From NCBI RefSeq assembly GCF_016056375.1, contig NZ_JAEDAE010000001.1:496001-560000 (forward strand): DNA of 64,000 nucleotides, written 5' to 3'. This document shows, in pieces, positions 42,436 to 49,734 of the stretch; within the stretch, counting starts at the first letter, position 1; each line of letters begins with the position of its first letter. The notes below the pieces were generated by a model that was not told where the DNA came from, did no database searches, and saw only the letters and a list, made by a program, of their open reading frames with translations. A program made the translations under genes and the position numbers. The DNA is from Hymenobacter negativus. Lineage in GTDB: Bacteria > Bacteroidota > Bacteroidia > Cytophagales > Hymenobacteraceae.

Positions 42436-42657
42436 TTAATGATGGTGCGGCTCATCGGGCTTGCCGAAGAGATTGATGAGCGTGCCCACAATATAAAAGC
42501 CTGACCAGCATACGTACAGCCAATTGAAGCCCGCCGGCTGGTGGCCCACGAAGAAATGCAGAATCAGGTGTGCCCCGGCGCTCATCAGCAGGCCCGTGAG
42601 GGCGATGAACTGGAAGCTGTTTAGGGCCGAGGGACGGTATAGCTTGGAGAAATCCAC
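42436..42657 (-). CDS. Small two-helix membrane protein with His-rich tail
   Basis: 73 residues: MDFSKLYRPSALNSFQF, two transmembrane helices (about 17-37 and 44-64) and a C-terminus GKPDEPHHH. No family recognised. It sits 24 bases after the FAD oxidoreductase gene and before the polyferredoxin gene, so it probably belongs to the same redox unit, perhaps as a membrane adaptor; the terminal HHH could bind metal. Real-gene status rests on codon use, length and position. Confidence 0.75.
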   Translation of the reverse strand: MDFSKLYRPSALNSFQFIALTGLLMSAGAHLILHFFVGHQPAGFNWLYVCWSGFYIVGTLINLFGKPDEPHHH

Positions 42658-42681
42658 AGAAAAAAAGTTGAGTGACGAAGG

Positions 42682-44013
42682 CTACAGACGCGCAAAAAGT
42701 CCCTTGCGCTGCTTTAGTACCACTGGCTGTTCCGGAAACTGCCGGTTGAAGTCGGCCACAATGGCCTTTTCGTGCTGCGGGAAAAACTCAGGGTCGAAAT
42801 TGGCTGCGCCGAAATGGCTGATGACTGTGGCAACGGGTGCGCGCTGTGCAATCCACTGCTCGCACACGGCGTGGCGCAGGCGCAGGCCCAGCGCATTGAA
42901 GCCCACCACGGCGTGCGGCGCCTCGCTCCGGAAATACACCCGCACCGCGGCTCGGCAATTGGGGTGCTCCCAGTAGAAGCTGGTGAGGCCGGGCGTAGGG
43001 GCAGCTGGGGCGTGGCCGTAGGTCTGGTATTCGAGGTTAAAGAACTTGGCCGAGTTGAACCAGATGCCGCGCCGGTAGGGGGTGGACTGCCCGCAGATGG
43101 TGTGGGCCACGGTTTCGCCCTGCATGCGGCCGGTGTACCAGAGCTGCTCAATGGGCACCTCGCCCGCGCCGGGCCGGCGGTGCTGGGCGCAGTCGCCGGC
43201 CGCAAATACGTTGGGCACGTTGGTGCGCAGGAGCTCATCGACCAGTATGCCCTGGTCGGTTTCTACGTTTGACGTTTTGGCCAGCGTGAGGTTGGGCCGC
43301 ACGCCGGTGGCCAGGCCCACCCACTGGCAGGCTATTTCCTCGCCGGCTGTGGTCACCACGGCGCGCACGCGGCCCTGTGCATTGGCCAGAATCTCGCGCA
43401 ATTCGGTGCCATAGCGTACCGAAACGTGGTTTTCCTGGAACTGGCGGTCCACTAGGTTGGCCTCTTCCGGTGGCAGCACCGAGGCCCAGTAGCGAGCGTC
43501 GCGCACCAGCACCACGGGCTCGATGCCGCGGCTGTGCAGCATCTCGGCCAGCTCTACACCGATGAGGCCGCCACCCACCACTACGCCCCGGCTGATGCCG
43601 TGGGTGTCGCGGGTCATGGCCTCTAAATCTGGCAAGCCATACAGGCCCTGCACGCCGGCCAGTTGCTGGCCGGGCCAATCAAAGAATTTGCTTTCGGAGC
43701 CAGTGGCCAGCAGCAACTGGTCGTAGGCGAGGGTGGTGCTGTTGTCAAGGATGAGCAGGTTTTCGGCGGTGTTGAGAGCGGTGGCGGTGGCATGCACCAG
43801 GGCCAGCCGGTTCTCGTCCCAGAACCAGTCTTCGTAGGGCTTGATGTCCTGCGCTCGCAGGTGGCCCATGTACACGTACATCAGCGCGGTGCGGGAGTAG
43901 TGGTGGGCGCTTTCGCTCGATACCAGCGTGATGCGGGCCTCGGGCTGCAGCCGGCGCACGGTCAGGGCGCACGTCACGCCGGTAATGCCGTTGCCAAGGA
44001 TGACGAGGTGCAT
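42682..44013 (-). CDS. NAD(P)/FAD-dependent pyridine-nucleotide-disulfide-type oxidoreductase
   Basis: 443 residues. An N-terminal FAD site (LVILGNGITGVTCAL), an internal NAD site (GVVVGGGLIGVELAEML), the second FAD motif NVFAAGDCAQ and the ATGSES segment place it with the NADH-dependent nitrite-reductase/ferredoxin-reductase-like class. The C-terminal ~100 residues (LRHAVCEQWIAQRAPV, FFPQHEKAIVADFNRQF) are unlike standard reductase tails. It is first in a unit with a membrane protein and a polyferredoxin, so it may feed electrons from NAD(P)H to, or take them from, the membrane partner. Confidence 0.88.
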   Translation of the reverse strand: MHLVILGNGITGVTCALTVRRLQPEARITLVSSESAHHYSRTALMYVYMGHLRAQDIKPYEDWFWDENRLALVHATATALNTAENLLILDNSTTLAYDQLLLATGSESKFFDWPGQQLAGVQGLYGLPDLEAMTRDTHGISRGVVVGGGLIGVELAEMLHSRGIEPVVLVRDARYWASVLPPEEANLVDRQFQENHVSVRYGTELREILANAQGRVRAVVTTAGEEIACQWVGLATGVRPNLTLAKTSNVETDQGILVDELLRTNVPNVFAAGDCAQHRRPGAGEVPIEQLWYTGRMQGETVAHTICGQSTPYRRGIWFNSAKFFNLEYQTYGHAPAAPTPGLTSFYWEHPNCRAAVRVYFRSEAPHAVVGFNALGLRLRHAVCEQWIAQRAPVATVISHFGAANFDPEFFPQHEKAIVADFNRQFPEQPVVLKQRKGLFARL

Positions 44014-44381
44014 GGTGGAGAGAAGAAATGTCCGGCCTCAAATGTAGCGACAAGGCTGGCCGGCCGCACCGTGACTGCAGGTGCGCCAAGCCGCTCTACG
44101 CGCCGCCTCTGGCTGGCTCCGCCCACCGCGGGTGCGCCCAGTACTTCGTAGCCAGAAAGTGTGGATTCCGACCATCAAATTGGCTGGAATGACAGGCTAA
44201 GCCAAAAAATGCCAGACTATTTTTTGGAATGAAATGCCACTCAACTCGCAATTCAGCGCGGAATGGCTGAAACAGAAAAAACGCACTGTTTCAAAATGGG
44301 AATGTTGAATCAGTATAAAACTGATGCCCCCGCGCGACAGTAAGTTTCGGGTCAGTAAACACTTGTTCAGCTTACTACATT
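44014..44381. other. Intergenic region, 368 bases, no gene recognised
   Basis: The left third is GC-rich and holds two imperfect direct copies of a GCAGGTGCGCC/GCGGGTGCGCC motif. The right part is AT-rich with CTATTTTTTGG near 44218 and a small hairpin around CAGTATAAAACTG near 44312, which could belong to the DUF547 gene promoter. No ORF in it is convincing. Confidence 0.5.
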
Positions 44382-45173
44382 ATGAAATCTACCTGCTCCA
44401 TTTTCGGAATGTTTTGGGCCGTGCTGCTGATACTGGTTTTGGGCGGAAAGGCGGTGGCCGGCGGAAATGAGCCACTCACGGCCGTATCCATCACAGTGCA
44501 GACCACGGCCTTCCTGCAAAAATTTGTGAACAAGGAAGGCAAGGTGAGCTACGAGGCCTTGCAGCACAGCCCCGAAATGCTGGACGCACTGCTGAGCAAT
44601 ATTGCCGATTTTGATGTGACCAAAGCCGAAGCAGCTGACCAGTACGCCTTCTACCTGAATGCCTACAACATCCTGGTAATCGGTGAAGTCTTGAAGAACT
44701 ACCCGCTCACCTCGGTGCAGGACATGCCCGGCTTTTTCAACCGAGTCCGGATGCGCGTTGGGCGCGAAATGCTAACCCTTGACCAGATTGAAACCGACAA
44801 GCTCCGTAAAATCTACGACGACCCGCGCCTGCACTTTGCCCTGGTGTGCGGCACCAACAGCTGCCCCCGCCTGAGCCGCACCGCCTACGTTGGCAAAGAC
44901 CTGTTTGCGCAGCTGAATAACCAGGCCCGGTTTGCCCTGCTCGACCCCAGCTATGTGCAGGTGGACGATGCGAAGAAAGTCGTGCGGCTGCCGGAAATTT
45001 TTCAGTGGTACGAAAGCGACTTCCGCGCCAGCGGCAATTCGGGGGTGATGTACGTCAACCAGTTCCGCAAAAACAGCCGCATTCCTACCTGGTACACCGT
45101 CGAATACTATCCTTACAACTGGAGCCTGAACGACCAGAAGCACCCCGACTCCGCAACCATGGCCAGCAAATAA
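44382..45173 (+). CDS. Secreted DUF547 protein
   Basis: 263 residues with a signal peptide (FWAVLLILVLGGKAVAG). The DUF547 pattern is clear: VSYEALQHSPEMLDALL, DQYAFYLNAYNILVIGEVL, LHFALVCGTNSCPRL and the late EIFQWYESDF. The conserved Cys and the NAYN/CG-SCP blocks suggest a papain-like or transglutaminase-like fold by family comparison, but no reaction is known. DUF547 genes are often near arsenosugar or nutrient-stress genes; none is adjacent here. Confidence 0.9.
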   Translation: MKSTCSIFGMFWAVLLILVLGGKAVAGGNEPLTAVSITVQTTAFLQKFVNKEGKVSYEALQHSPEMLDALLSNIADFDVTKAEAADQYAFYLNAYNILVIGEVLKNYPLTSVQDMPGFFNRVRMRVGREMLTLDQIETDKLRKIYDDPRLHFALVCGTNSCPRLSRTAYVGKDLFAQLNNQARFALLDPSYVQVDDAKKVVRLPEIFQWYESDFRASGNSGVMYVNQFRKNSRIPTWYTVEYYPYNWSLNDQKHPDSATMASK

Positions 45174-45246
45174 GCCTGCACCGGGCGTAACGCATTGCCG
45201 AGGCCTGCGTAAGCCGGAGACACTTCAACCTCAGACTTCCCCGCTT

Positions 45247-45678
45247 ATGATACCCGATAACATCTCCGGCGACGGCACCGACCCCAACGAAGGCGAACAC
45301 GCCAACATCATTGAAAACAAAGACACTGCGAAAAACGAAAAGCTGGAAAAAGAAAAGGACTACCAGCAGGACCAAAGCAACAACAAAGCCAGCGGCGACC
45401 CTACGGCCCTGCGCAACATAGGCGCCAACGGCTACACCCAGCGCAGCAACCAGAAAGACCAGCTCGAGAACCTGCACATTGTCGGCTCCGAAACCAGCCC
45501 CCAGGGCGGCAACGACCACACCAATGCCGGCGAGCAGGCCCAGGGTCCGGGTTTCGAAGCCGAAGGCAGTTACGAGCTGGACCACAACCTGCGCACCCGG
45601 GAGCAGAAGTTCGGCGAAAAAGGTGTCAGTGGCCCCGCCAGGCCCGCCAACGACGGCGAAACCATCAGCGACGTATAA
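45247..45678 (+). CDS. Hydrophilic disordered protein
   Basis: 143 residues, no signal peptide, no membrane segment, rich in Asp, Glu, Asn, Gln and Gly, with a charged KNEKLEKEKDYQQD stretch and several Gly-Asn turns. Such sequences resemble stress-related hydrophilins, but no family motif is seen. It lies 73 bases after the DUF547 gene and is followed by a strong terminator. A gene is supported by codon composition and terminator position; the opposite-strand frame looks like a shadow. Confidence 0.7.
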   Translation: MIPDNISGDGTDPNEGEHANIIENKDTAKNEKLEKEKDYQQDQSNNKASGDPTALRNIGANGYTQRSNQKDQLENLHIVGSETSPQGGNDHTNAGEQAQGPGFEAEGSYELDHNLRTREQKFGEKGVSGPARPANDGETISDV

Positions 45679-45721
45679 GCTGCTGCCGGTATTCTGGCAA
45701 AGCACTGGGAGCAATGACTGA

Positions 45722-45778
45722 CCGGCTGGGCCGGAGCCTGCTGAGACTACGGTCCGGCGGCTCCGGCCCGGCTTTCTT
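45722..45778 (+). terminator. Terminator after the disordered-protein gene
   Basis: GCTGGGCCGGAGCC pairs with GGCTCCGGCCCGGC around a 20-base loop, followed by TTTCTTATT. The rest of the 45779-45986 gap is AT-rich and contains nothing recognised. Confidence 0.75.
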
Positions 45779-45986
45779 ATTGTCCTAGCCACCAGCGCGC
45801 TAAGGGGTAGAGTTGGCAACAGGCGAAGGCACAGCGCTGGAGGCTCGAATTTGCCGAATCAAAAAAAAGTATGGCTGCGGCAGATAACGTCGCAAAAGCT
45901 TAACTTGCGCAGCCTATTTGGATAGGTGGCTTTGACCAAGAAATAAATCCCGCGCAAGTATTAACCCACCCATTACTTTTTTAACG

Positions 45987-46697
45987 ATGAATTCAGAAAA
46001 TCTACCCAAGGTTGAAAACGAGCCTTACAATCCGAACCTGGATGCTCAGGATGAGGACGTTGTATCGGGTGGCAACAACAAGCTGACCTACATTCTGGTG
46101 GGCGTAATTCTGGCCCTGATACTGGTCTACGTGGCCCTGCCCAAAGGCGGCGGCAACGGCCTGGCTTCCGTCACGCCCAGCTTTATGCTCGATGATGCCG
46201 CCGTGACGGCCACCGCACCCACCTCAGCCGACAGCATTGCTGCTGGCCTCAAAGCAGCCCCGGCCGCTGCCGAAGAAGCCACTGCCAAAACCACTACTAA
46301 AACGGTAGTGAAACCCACGACTACTGCTGCAACCACTGCCGCCCCGGCAGCGGCGCCAGCCGTAGCTGCCGCCGCGCCTGCCCCCGTGGAAGCCGCCCCA
46401 GCGCCCGCGCCCGTGGCTGCCCCCGAGCCCGCTGCGCCCACCACCGTTACCATGTCGGGCAAGATTGAGGATGAGAACGGCCGGCCGCTGGTGGGCGCCA
46501 CCGTGCTGCTGAAAGGCAGCAGCAAAGGCACCAGCACCGACGCCAACGGTAATTACACCCTGGAAGTACCCAGCGGCGACAATACCCTCATCTACGGCTA
46601 TGGCGGCTACGACGACGAAGAAGTGCGCAACAGCGGCAGCAAGCCCGTGAACGTGACCCTCACGCCCCGCGCCAAAGCCAGCCGCAAGCGCCGCTAA
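45987..46697 (+). CDS. Single-pass membrane protein with carboxypeptidase-regulatory-like domain
   Basis: 236 residues: a short cytosolic N-terminus, one transmembrane helix (about 33-52: LTYILVGVILALILVYVAL), a long Ala/Pro/Thr/Val linker (about 65-155), then a beta-sandwich domain VTMSGKIEDENGRPLVGATVLL with GNYTLEVPSG, the pattern that opens SusC-type receptors. A basic tail ends SRKRR. The architecture resembles TonB with its C-terminal domain replaced, but no TonB box-binding domain is seen. Role unknown; it could span the periplasm. A terminator follows. Confidence 0.82.
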   Translation: MNSENLPKVENEPYNPNLDAQDEDVVSGGNNKLTYILVGVILALILVYVALPKGGGNGLASVTPSFMLDDAAVTATAPTSADSIAAGLKAAPAAAEEATAKTTTKTVVKPTTTAATTAAPAAAPAVAAAAPAPVEAAPAPAPVAAPEPAAPTTVTMSGKIEDENGRPLVGATVLLKGSSKGTSTDANGNYTLEVPSGDNTLIYGYGGYDDEEVRNSGSKPVNVTLTPRAKASRKRR

Positions 46698-46724
46698 ACC
46701 GCTGGCGGAGTTGTTAGAAAAAGG

Positions 46725-46753
46725 AAAGGCCTCCCGCATTAGGAGGCCTTTTT
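46725..46753. terminator. Terminator after the 45987 gene
   Basis: AAAGGCCTCC pairs with GGAGGCCTTTT around CGCATTA, with a T-run after it. Confidence 0.85.
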
Positions 46754-46774
46754 GTGTGCTATTGAAATGGGCGT

Positions 46775-46855
46775 TTGTCATTCCGACACAGGAGGAATCT
46801 GAGAGAGGTCATTTGAGCAGATTAACTCAGATTCCTCCTGCGTCGGAATGACAAC
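46775..46855. repeat. Family B palindromic element, copy 2
   Basis: TTGTCATTCCGACACAGGAG and GAATCTGAG, mirrored by CTCAGATTCCTCCTGCGTCG and GAATGACAA, with a short variable loop. It lies between convergent genes. Confidence 0.9.
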
Positions 46856-46864
46856 TACTACGTA

Positions 46865-48343
46865 CTAAGCCTCGGCCTTGCCCGCGAAGCGGCGGCCGAA
46901 CAGGAAATACACCGGCAGGCCCAGCGCCACCAGGCCCAGCCCTCGGCGCGAGAATTCGGCCGTGTCAGGCGCGATGAGCAGAATGAGGCAGAAGGCGCTG
47001 GCCAGCACCACGTAGAGGCCCGGCACCAGCGGGTAGCCCCAGGCGCGGTAGGGGCGCGGGGCCTCGGGCCGGGTGCGGCGCAGCACGAAAATGCCGATGA
47101 TGGTGACCACGTAAAACAGAATCACGGCGAACATCACGTAGTTGAGCAGCTGGCCGTAGGAGCCGCTGAGGCAGAGCAGGCTGGCCCACAGGCACTGCGC
47201 CCACAGGGCGCGGCCGGGCACGCCGGCCCCGTTCAGCCGGGCCAGGCCGGGGAAGAATAGGCCGTCTTTCGCCATGGCGAAATAGGCGCGGGAGCCGCTG
47301 AGAATGATGCCGTTATTGGCCCCGAACGTGCTGAGCATGATGAGCACGGCCATAACATAGGCGCCGGCCTTGCCGAGCACCGATTCGGCTACGGCGGTGG
47401 CCACGCGGTCGTCGGTGGCGTATTGGATGCCCCGGCCGGCCAGCGTGGCGGCTTCGGGGGTGCCGTGCAGGGGCAGCACCAGCAGGTACACCACGTTGAT
47501 GAGGATGTAGAGGGCCGTGACAATGGCCGTGCCGATGGCCATGCTGCGCACCAGCGTCCGCTCGGGGTTCTGGATTTCTTCGCCCGCGAAGCCAATGTTG
47601 TTCCACGAATCGGAGGAAAAGAGGGAGCCCGTCATGGCCATGCCGATGGCGATGACCAGCGAGTAGCCGCTGATGGGCAGCGGGGCGGCGCTCACGCCGG
47701 GGGCCGGGTAGCGGGTGGCCGTCCAGAGGTCGGCGAAGTTGGCGGCGATGGCCTCGTGGTTCAGCCCCAGCGCCACGCCGAAGACAATGAGCAGCGCCAG
47801 CGCCACCAGCTTGGTGCTGCCCAGCACGTTCTGAATGAGCTTGCCGGTGCGCACACCCTGCGCGTTGAGGGCCGTGATGCCGACGATGAGCGCAATGGCC
47901 AGCAATTGCACGCTGCTAAATTCGAAGGTGCCGGCGTGAAACAGCACGTTTTTCACGCTGAAGTAGGGCAGGAGTACACCCGTAAACTTGGCGAAGGCCA
48001 CGGCCACGGCCGCAATCACGCCGGTTTGAATTACCAGAAACAGCGTCCAGCCATACAAGAAAGCCGTGAGGCGGCCAAAAGCTTCGCGCAGGTACACGTA
48101 TTGCCCACCCACTTTGGGAAACATGCTGGCCAGCTCGCCGTAGCTGATGGCCCCGGCCATGGTGATGAAGCCGGTGAGCAGCCACACTACCAGCAGCCAG
48201 CCGGCGCTGCCCACCTGCCGCGCAATGTCGGCCGAGACGATGAAGATGCCCGAGCCTATCATACTGCCGGTGACCAGCATAATGGCGTCGAAAAGATTGA
48301 TGGCCCGCTTGAAATGCGGCTGGTCGGGTTGTGGTTCGGTCAT
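46865..48343 (-). CDS. APC-family amino-acid permease
   Basis: 492 residues from the ATG at 48343 (MTEPQPDQPHFKRAINLFDA). About 12 transmembrane helices, with the APC hallmark VTGSMIGSGIFIVSADIA in helix 1, GGQYVYLREAFGRLTAFLYGW in helix 3, broken here by a conserved Gly pair, and NIGFAGEEIQNPERTLVRS in the loop after helix 6. This is typical of LAT-like/basic amino-acid antiporters; the substrate cannot be told. It converges on the 45987 gene, across a terminator and a family B element. Confidence 0.92.
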   Translation of the reverse strand: MTEPQPDQPHFKRAINLFDAIMLVTGSMIGSGIFIVSADIARQVGSAGWLLVVWLLTGFITMAGAISYGELASMFPKVGGQYVYLREAFGRLTAFLYGWTLFLVIQTGVIAAVAVAFAKFTGVLLPYFSVKNVLFHAGTFEFSSVQLLAIALIVGITALNAQGVRTGKLIQNVLGSTKLVALALLIVFGVALGLNHEAIAANFADLWTATRYPAPGVSAAPLPISGYSLVIAIGMAMTGSLFSSDSWNNIGFAGEEIQNPERTLVRSMAIGTAIVTALYILINVVYLLVLPLHGTPEAATLAGRGIQYATDDRVATAVAESVLGKAGAYVMAVLIMLSTFGANNGIILSGSRAYFAMAKDGLFFPGLARLNGAGVPGRALWAQCLWASLLCLSGSYGQLLNYVMFAVILFYVVTIIGIFVLRRTRPEAPRPYRAWGYPLVPGLYVVLASAFCLILLIAPDTAEFSRRGLGLVALGLPVYFLFGRRFAGKAEA

Positions 48344-48424
48344 AAGGGAACGGAGATTTTTGCCAAAGAAAACGAAAAGGCCCGCCGTGGACGGCGAGCC
48401 TCGCAATGAAAAGCCGGAAAAAGG

Positions 48425-48955
48425 TTAAAATTCGCTGCGGTCGTACCAGCTGCGCATGCGCCACGGGTCGTTCCGATTCTTGCGTACCAGCACCAGCCGG
48501 GCCGTGCCGGTGCCCGAAAACCGCTCGTCGTCGCGCTGCTCGATGGTGAGCAGAAAGGAGCGTTCCACGCTGGCCAGCGTGTCGGAAGCCAGCGTGTCGG
48601 AGCTGGGCAGGTACTGCGTCCATTGCAGATTGATGGAGCGGGCGGCCTTGAAGAGGCGGTAGGTGGTGTTGGCGTCCACGTCGCGGGTCCAAGAGCGGTC
48701 CAGGTTGGCGGCGAAGTCGCGGTAGGTGAACTTGAACCTGGGCGAGAGCAGCTGGCCGTAGAGCGTGGAATCGCGCAGCTGGTAAGCCGACCGAAACCGG
48801 TCGAAGAAGCCGCGCACGTACACGGGGTTGCCCAGCAGCTCGTTCTGGTCGGTGGGCACCTCATCCAGAGCCGGGGCGAAGGGATTGCACGCGGGCACCG
48901 TCAGCACAAGCACAATGCCCGAAAGCATGATAGTGGAACGGGACGGCAGTTTCAT
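48425..48955 (-). CDS. NTF2-like lipoprotein, paralogue 1
   Basis: 176 residues from the ATG at 48955. Lipoprotein signal (VLVLTVPACNP), then FFDRFRSAYQLRDSTLYGQL, FKFTYRDF and a C-terminal TARLVLVRKNRNDPWRMRSW. The short helix-plus-curved-sheet pattern suggests an NTF2/SnoaL-like fold. The next gene upstream (49009-49602) has the same build and the same closing 'RRxNxxWRxxxWxD' motif, so the two are tandem paralogues. Function unknown. Confidence 0.78.
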   Translation of the reverse strand: MKLPSRSTIMLSGIVLVLTVPACNPFAPALDEVPTDQNELLGNPVYVRGFFDRFRSAYQLRDSTLYGQLLSPRFKFTYRDFAANLDRSWTRDVDANTTYRLFKAARSINLQWTQYLPSSDTLASDTLASVERSFLLTIEQRDDERFSGTGTARLVLVRKNRNDPWRMRSWYDRSEF

Positions 48956-49008
48956 GAGGCGAAATATACGAATATGGCGGAAAGGGTAAGCTTTGCGCCG
49001 CGACAAGC

Positions 49009-49602
49009 TCAGTGCGAGCTGAAGTATTTCTTTAAATCTGTCCAGCACAGGCCGGGGGTGGTGCGCTGGTCGCGCCAGGCCACAATGCGCCACTCGTTGT
49101 TGCGACGACGCAGGAGCAGGCGCATGTTGCCCTGCAATAGGCCGGCGTGGAAAGCGGTATCCTGCTGCGTTATTTTGAGTTGGTAGAGGGCCGATACTTC
49201 GGCCGAATCGGTGGTGTAGAACTGGTCGCGGCGGCCGCTCAGAGTGAGCGTGTTGGTGGTGCCGGTGGCCGTGCGGCGGCGCAGGCTGCTGAAGTAAGTG
49301 GTTTCTTCGGGTACGCTCCAGTTGGCGAAGAGGGCGGGCGAGGAACCGGCGCTGGTGGGGTCGGGCGCGAAGCGGTAGTCGGGGCCGCTGAAAGTGCGCT
49401 CGTAGTTGCCCACGTTCACGTTTTGCACGGCGGTGGTGAAGTTGGCCAGCAGAATATCAATCTGGGTGGGCTGAATCCACTCGCTGGCCGTGGCCGAGGG
49501 TTCGGGCTCGCGCAGCTGGAAGCAGGCCGGCAGGGCCAGCAGCGTGAGCCCGCCGAGAACCCGGGCGGCAGCGCCAGCGAATGCAGCAGGCCAATTATAC
49601 AT
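49009..49602 (-). CDS. NTF2-like lipoprotein, paralogue 2
   Basis: 197 residues from the ATG at 49602. Lipoprotein signal (GGLTLLALPACFQ), then an NTF2-like body with LLANFTTAVQNVNVGNYERTF and GNMRLLLRRRNNEWRIVAWRD. It matches the downstream paralogue in length, lipobox position and closing motif. It is divergent from the large beta-propeller gene that starts at 49735, with which it shares a short upstream gap. Confidence 0.78.
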   Translation of the reverse strand: MYNWPAAFAGAAARVLGGLTLLALPACFQLREPEPSATASEWIQPTQIDILLANFTTAVQNVNVGNYERTFSGPDYRFAPDPTSAGSSPALFANWSVPEETTYFSSLRRRTATGTTNTLTLSGRRDQFYTTDSAEVSALYQLKITQQDTAFHAGLLQGNMRLLLRRRNNEWRIVAWRDQRTTPGLCWTDLKKYFSSH

Positions 49603-49734
49603 TGCGAAATAGGGAGTGGTATTCAGCAGAAAGATACGTGGCGCGCGGCGTTCCAAACCAAGCGGGAGCCTTGGCGCTTATCCGCCAACCCGCTTCCCGC
49701 CGTACTTTCGTCGCCCGTCATCCGCTGCCCCTGC

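Noticed and set aside
44014..44381. Possible sigma-54-like or other special promoter before the DUF547 gene
   Set aside because: No GG/GC pair at the right spacing; only a weak -7-like sequence, so no call made.
45085..45819. A 244-residue minus-strand ORF opposite the disordered-protein gene
   Set aside because: Its sequence is a Val/Gly-rich shadow spanning a terminator and two plus-strand genes; no domain seen.
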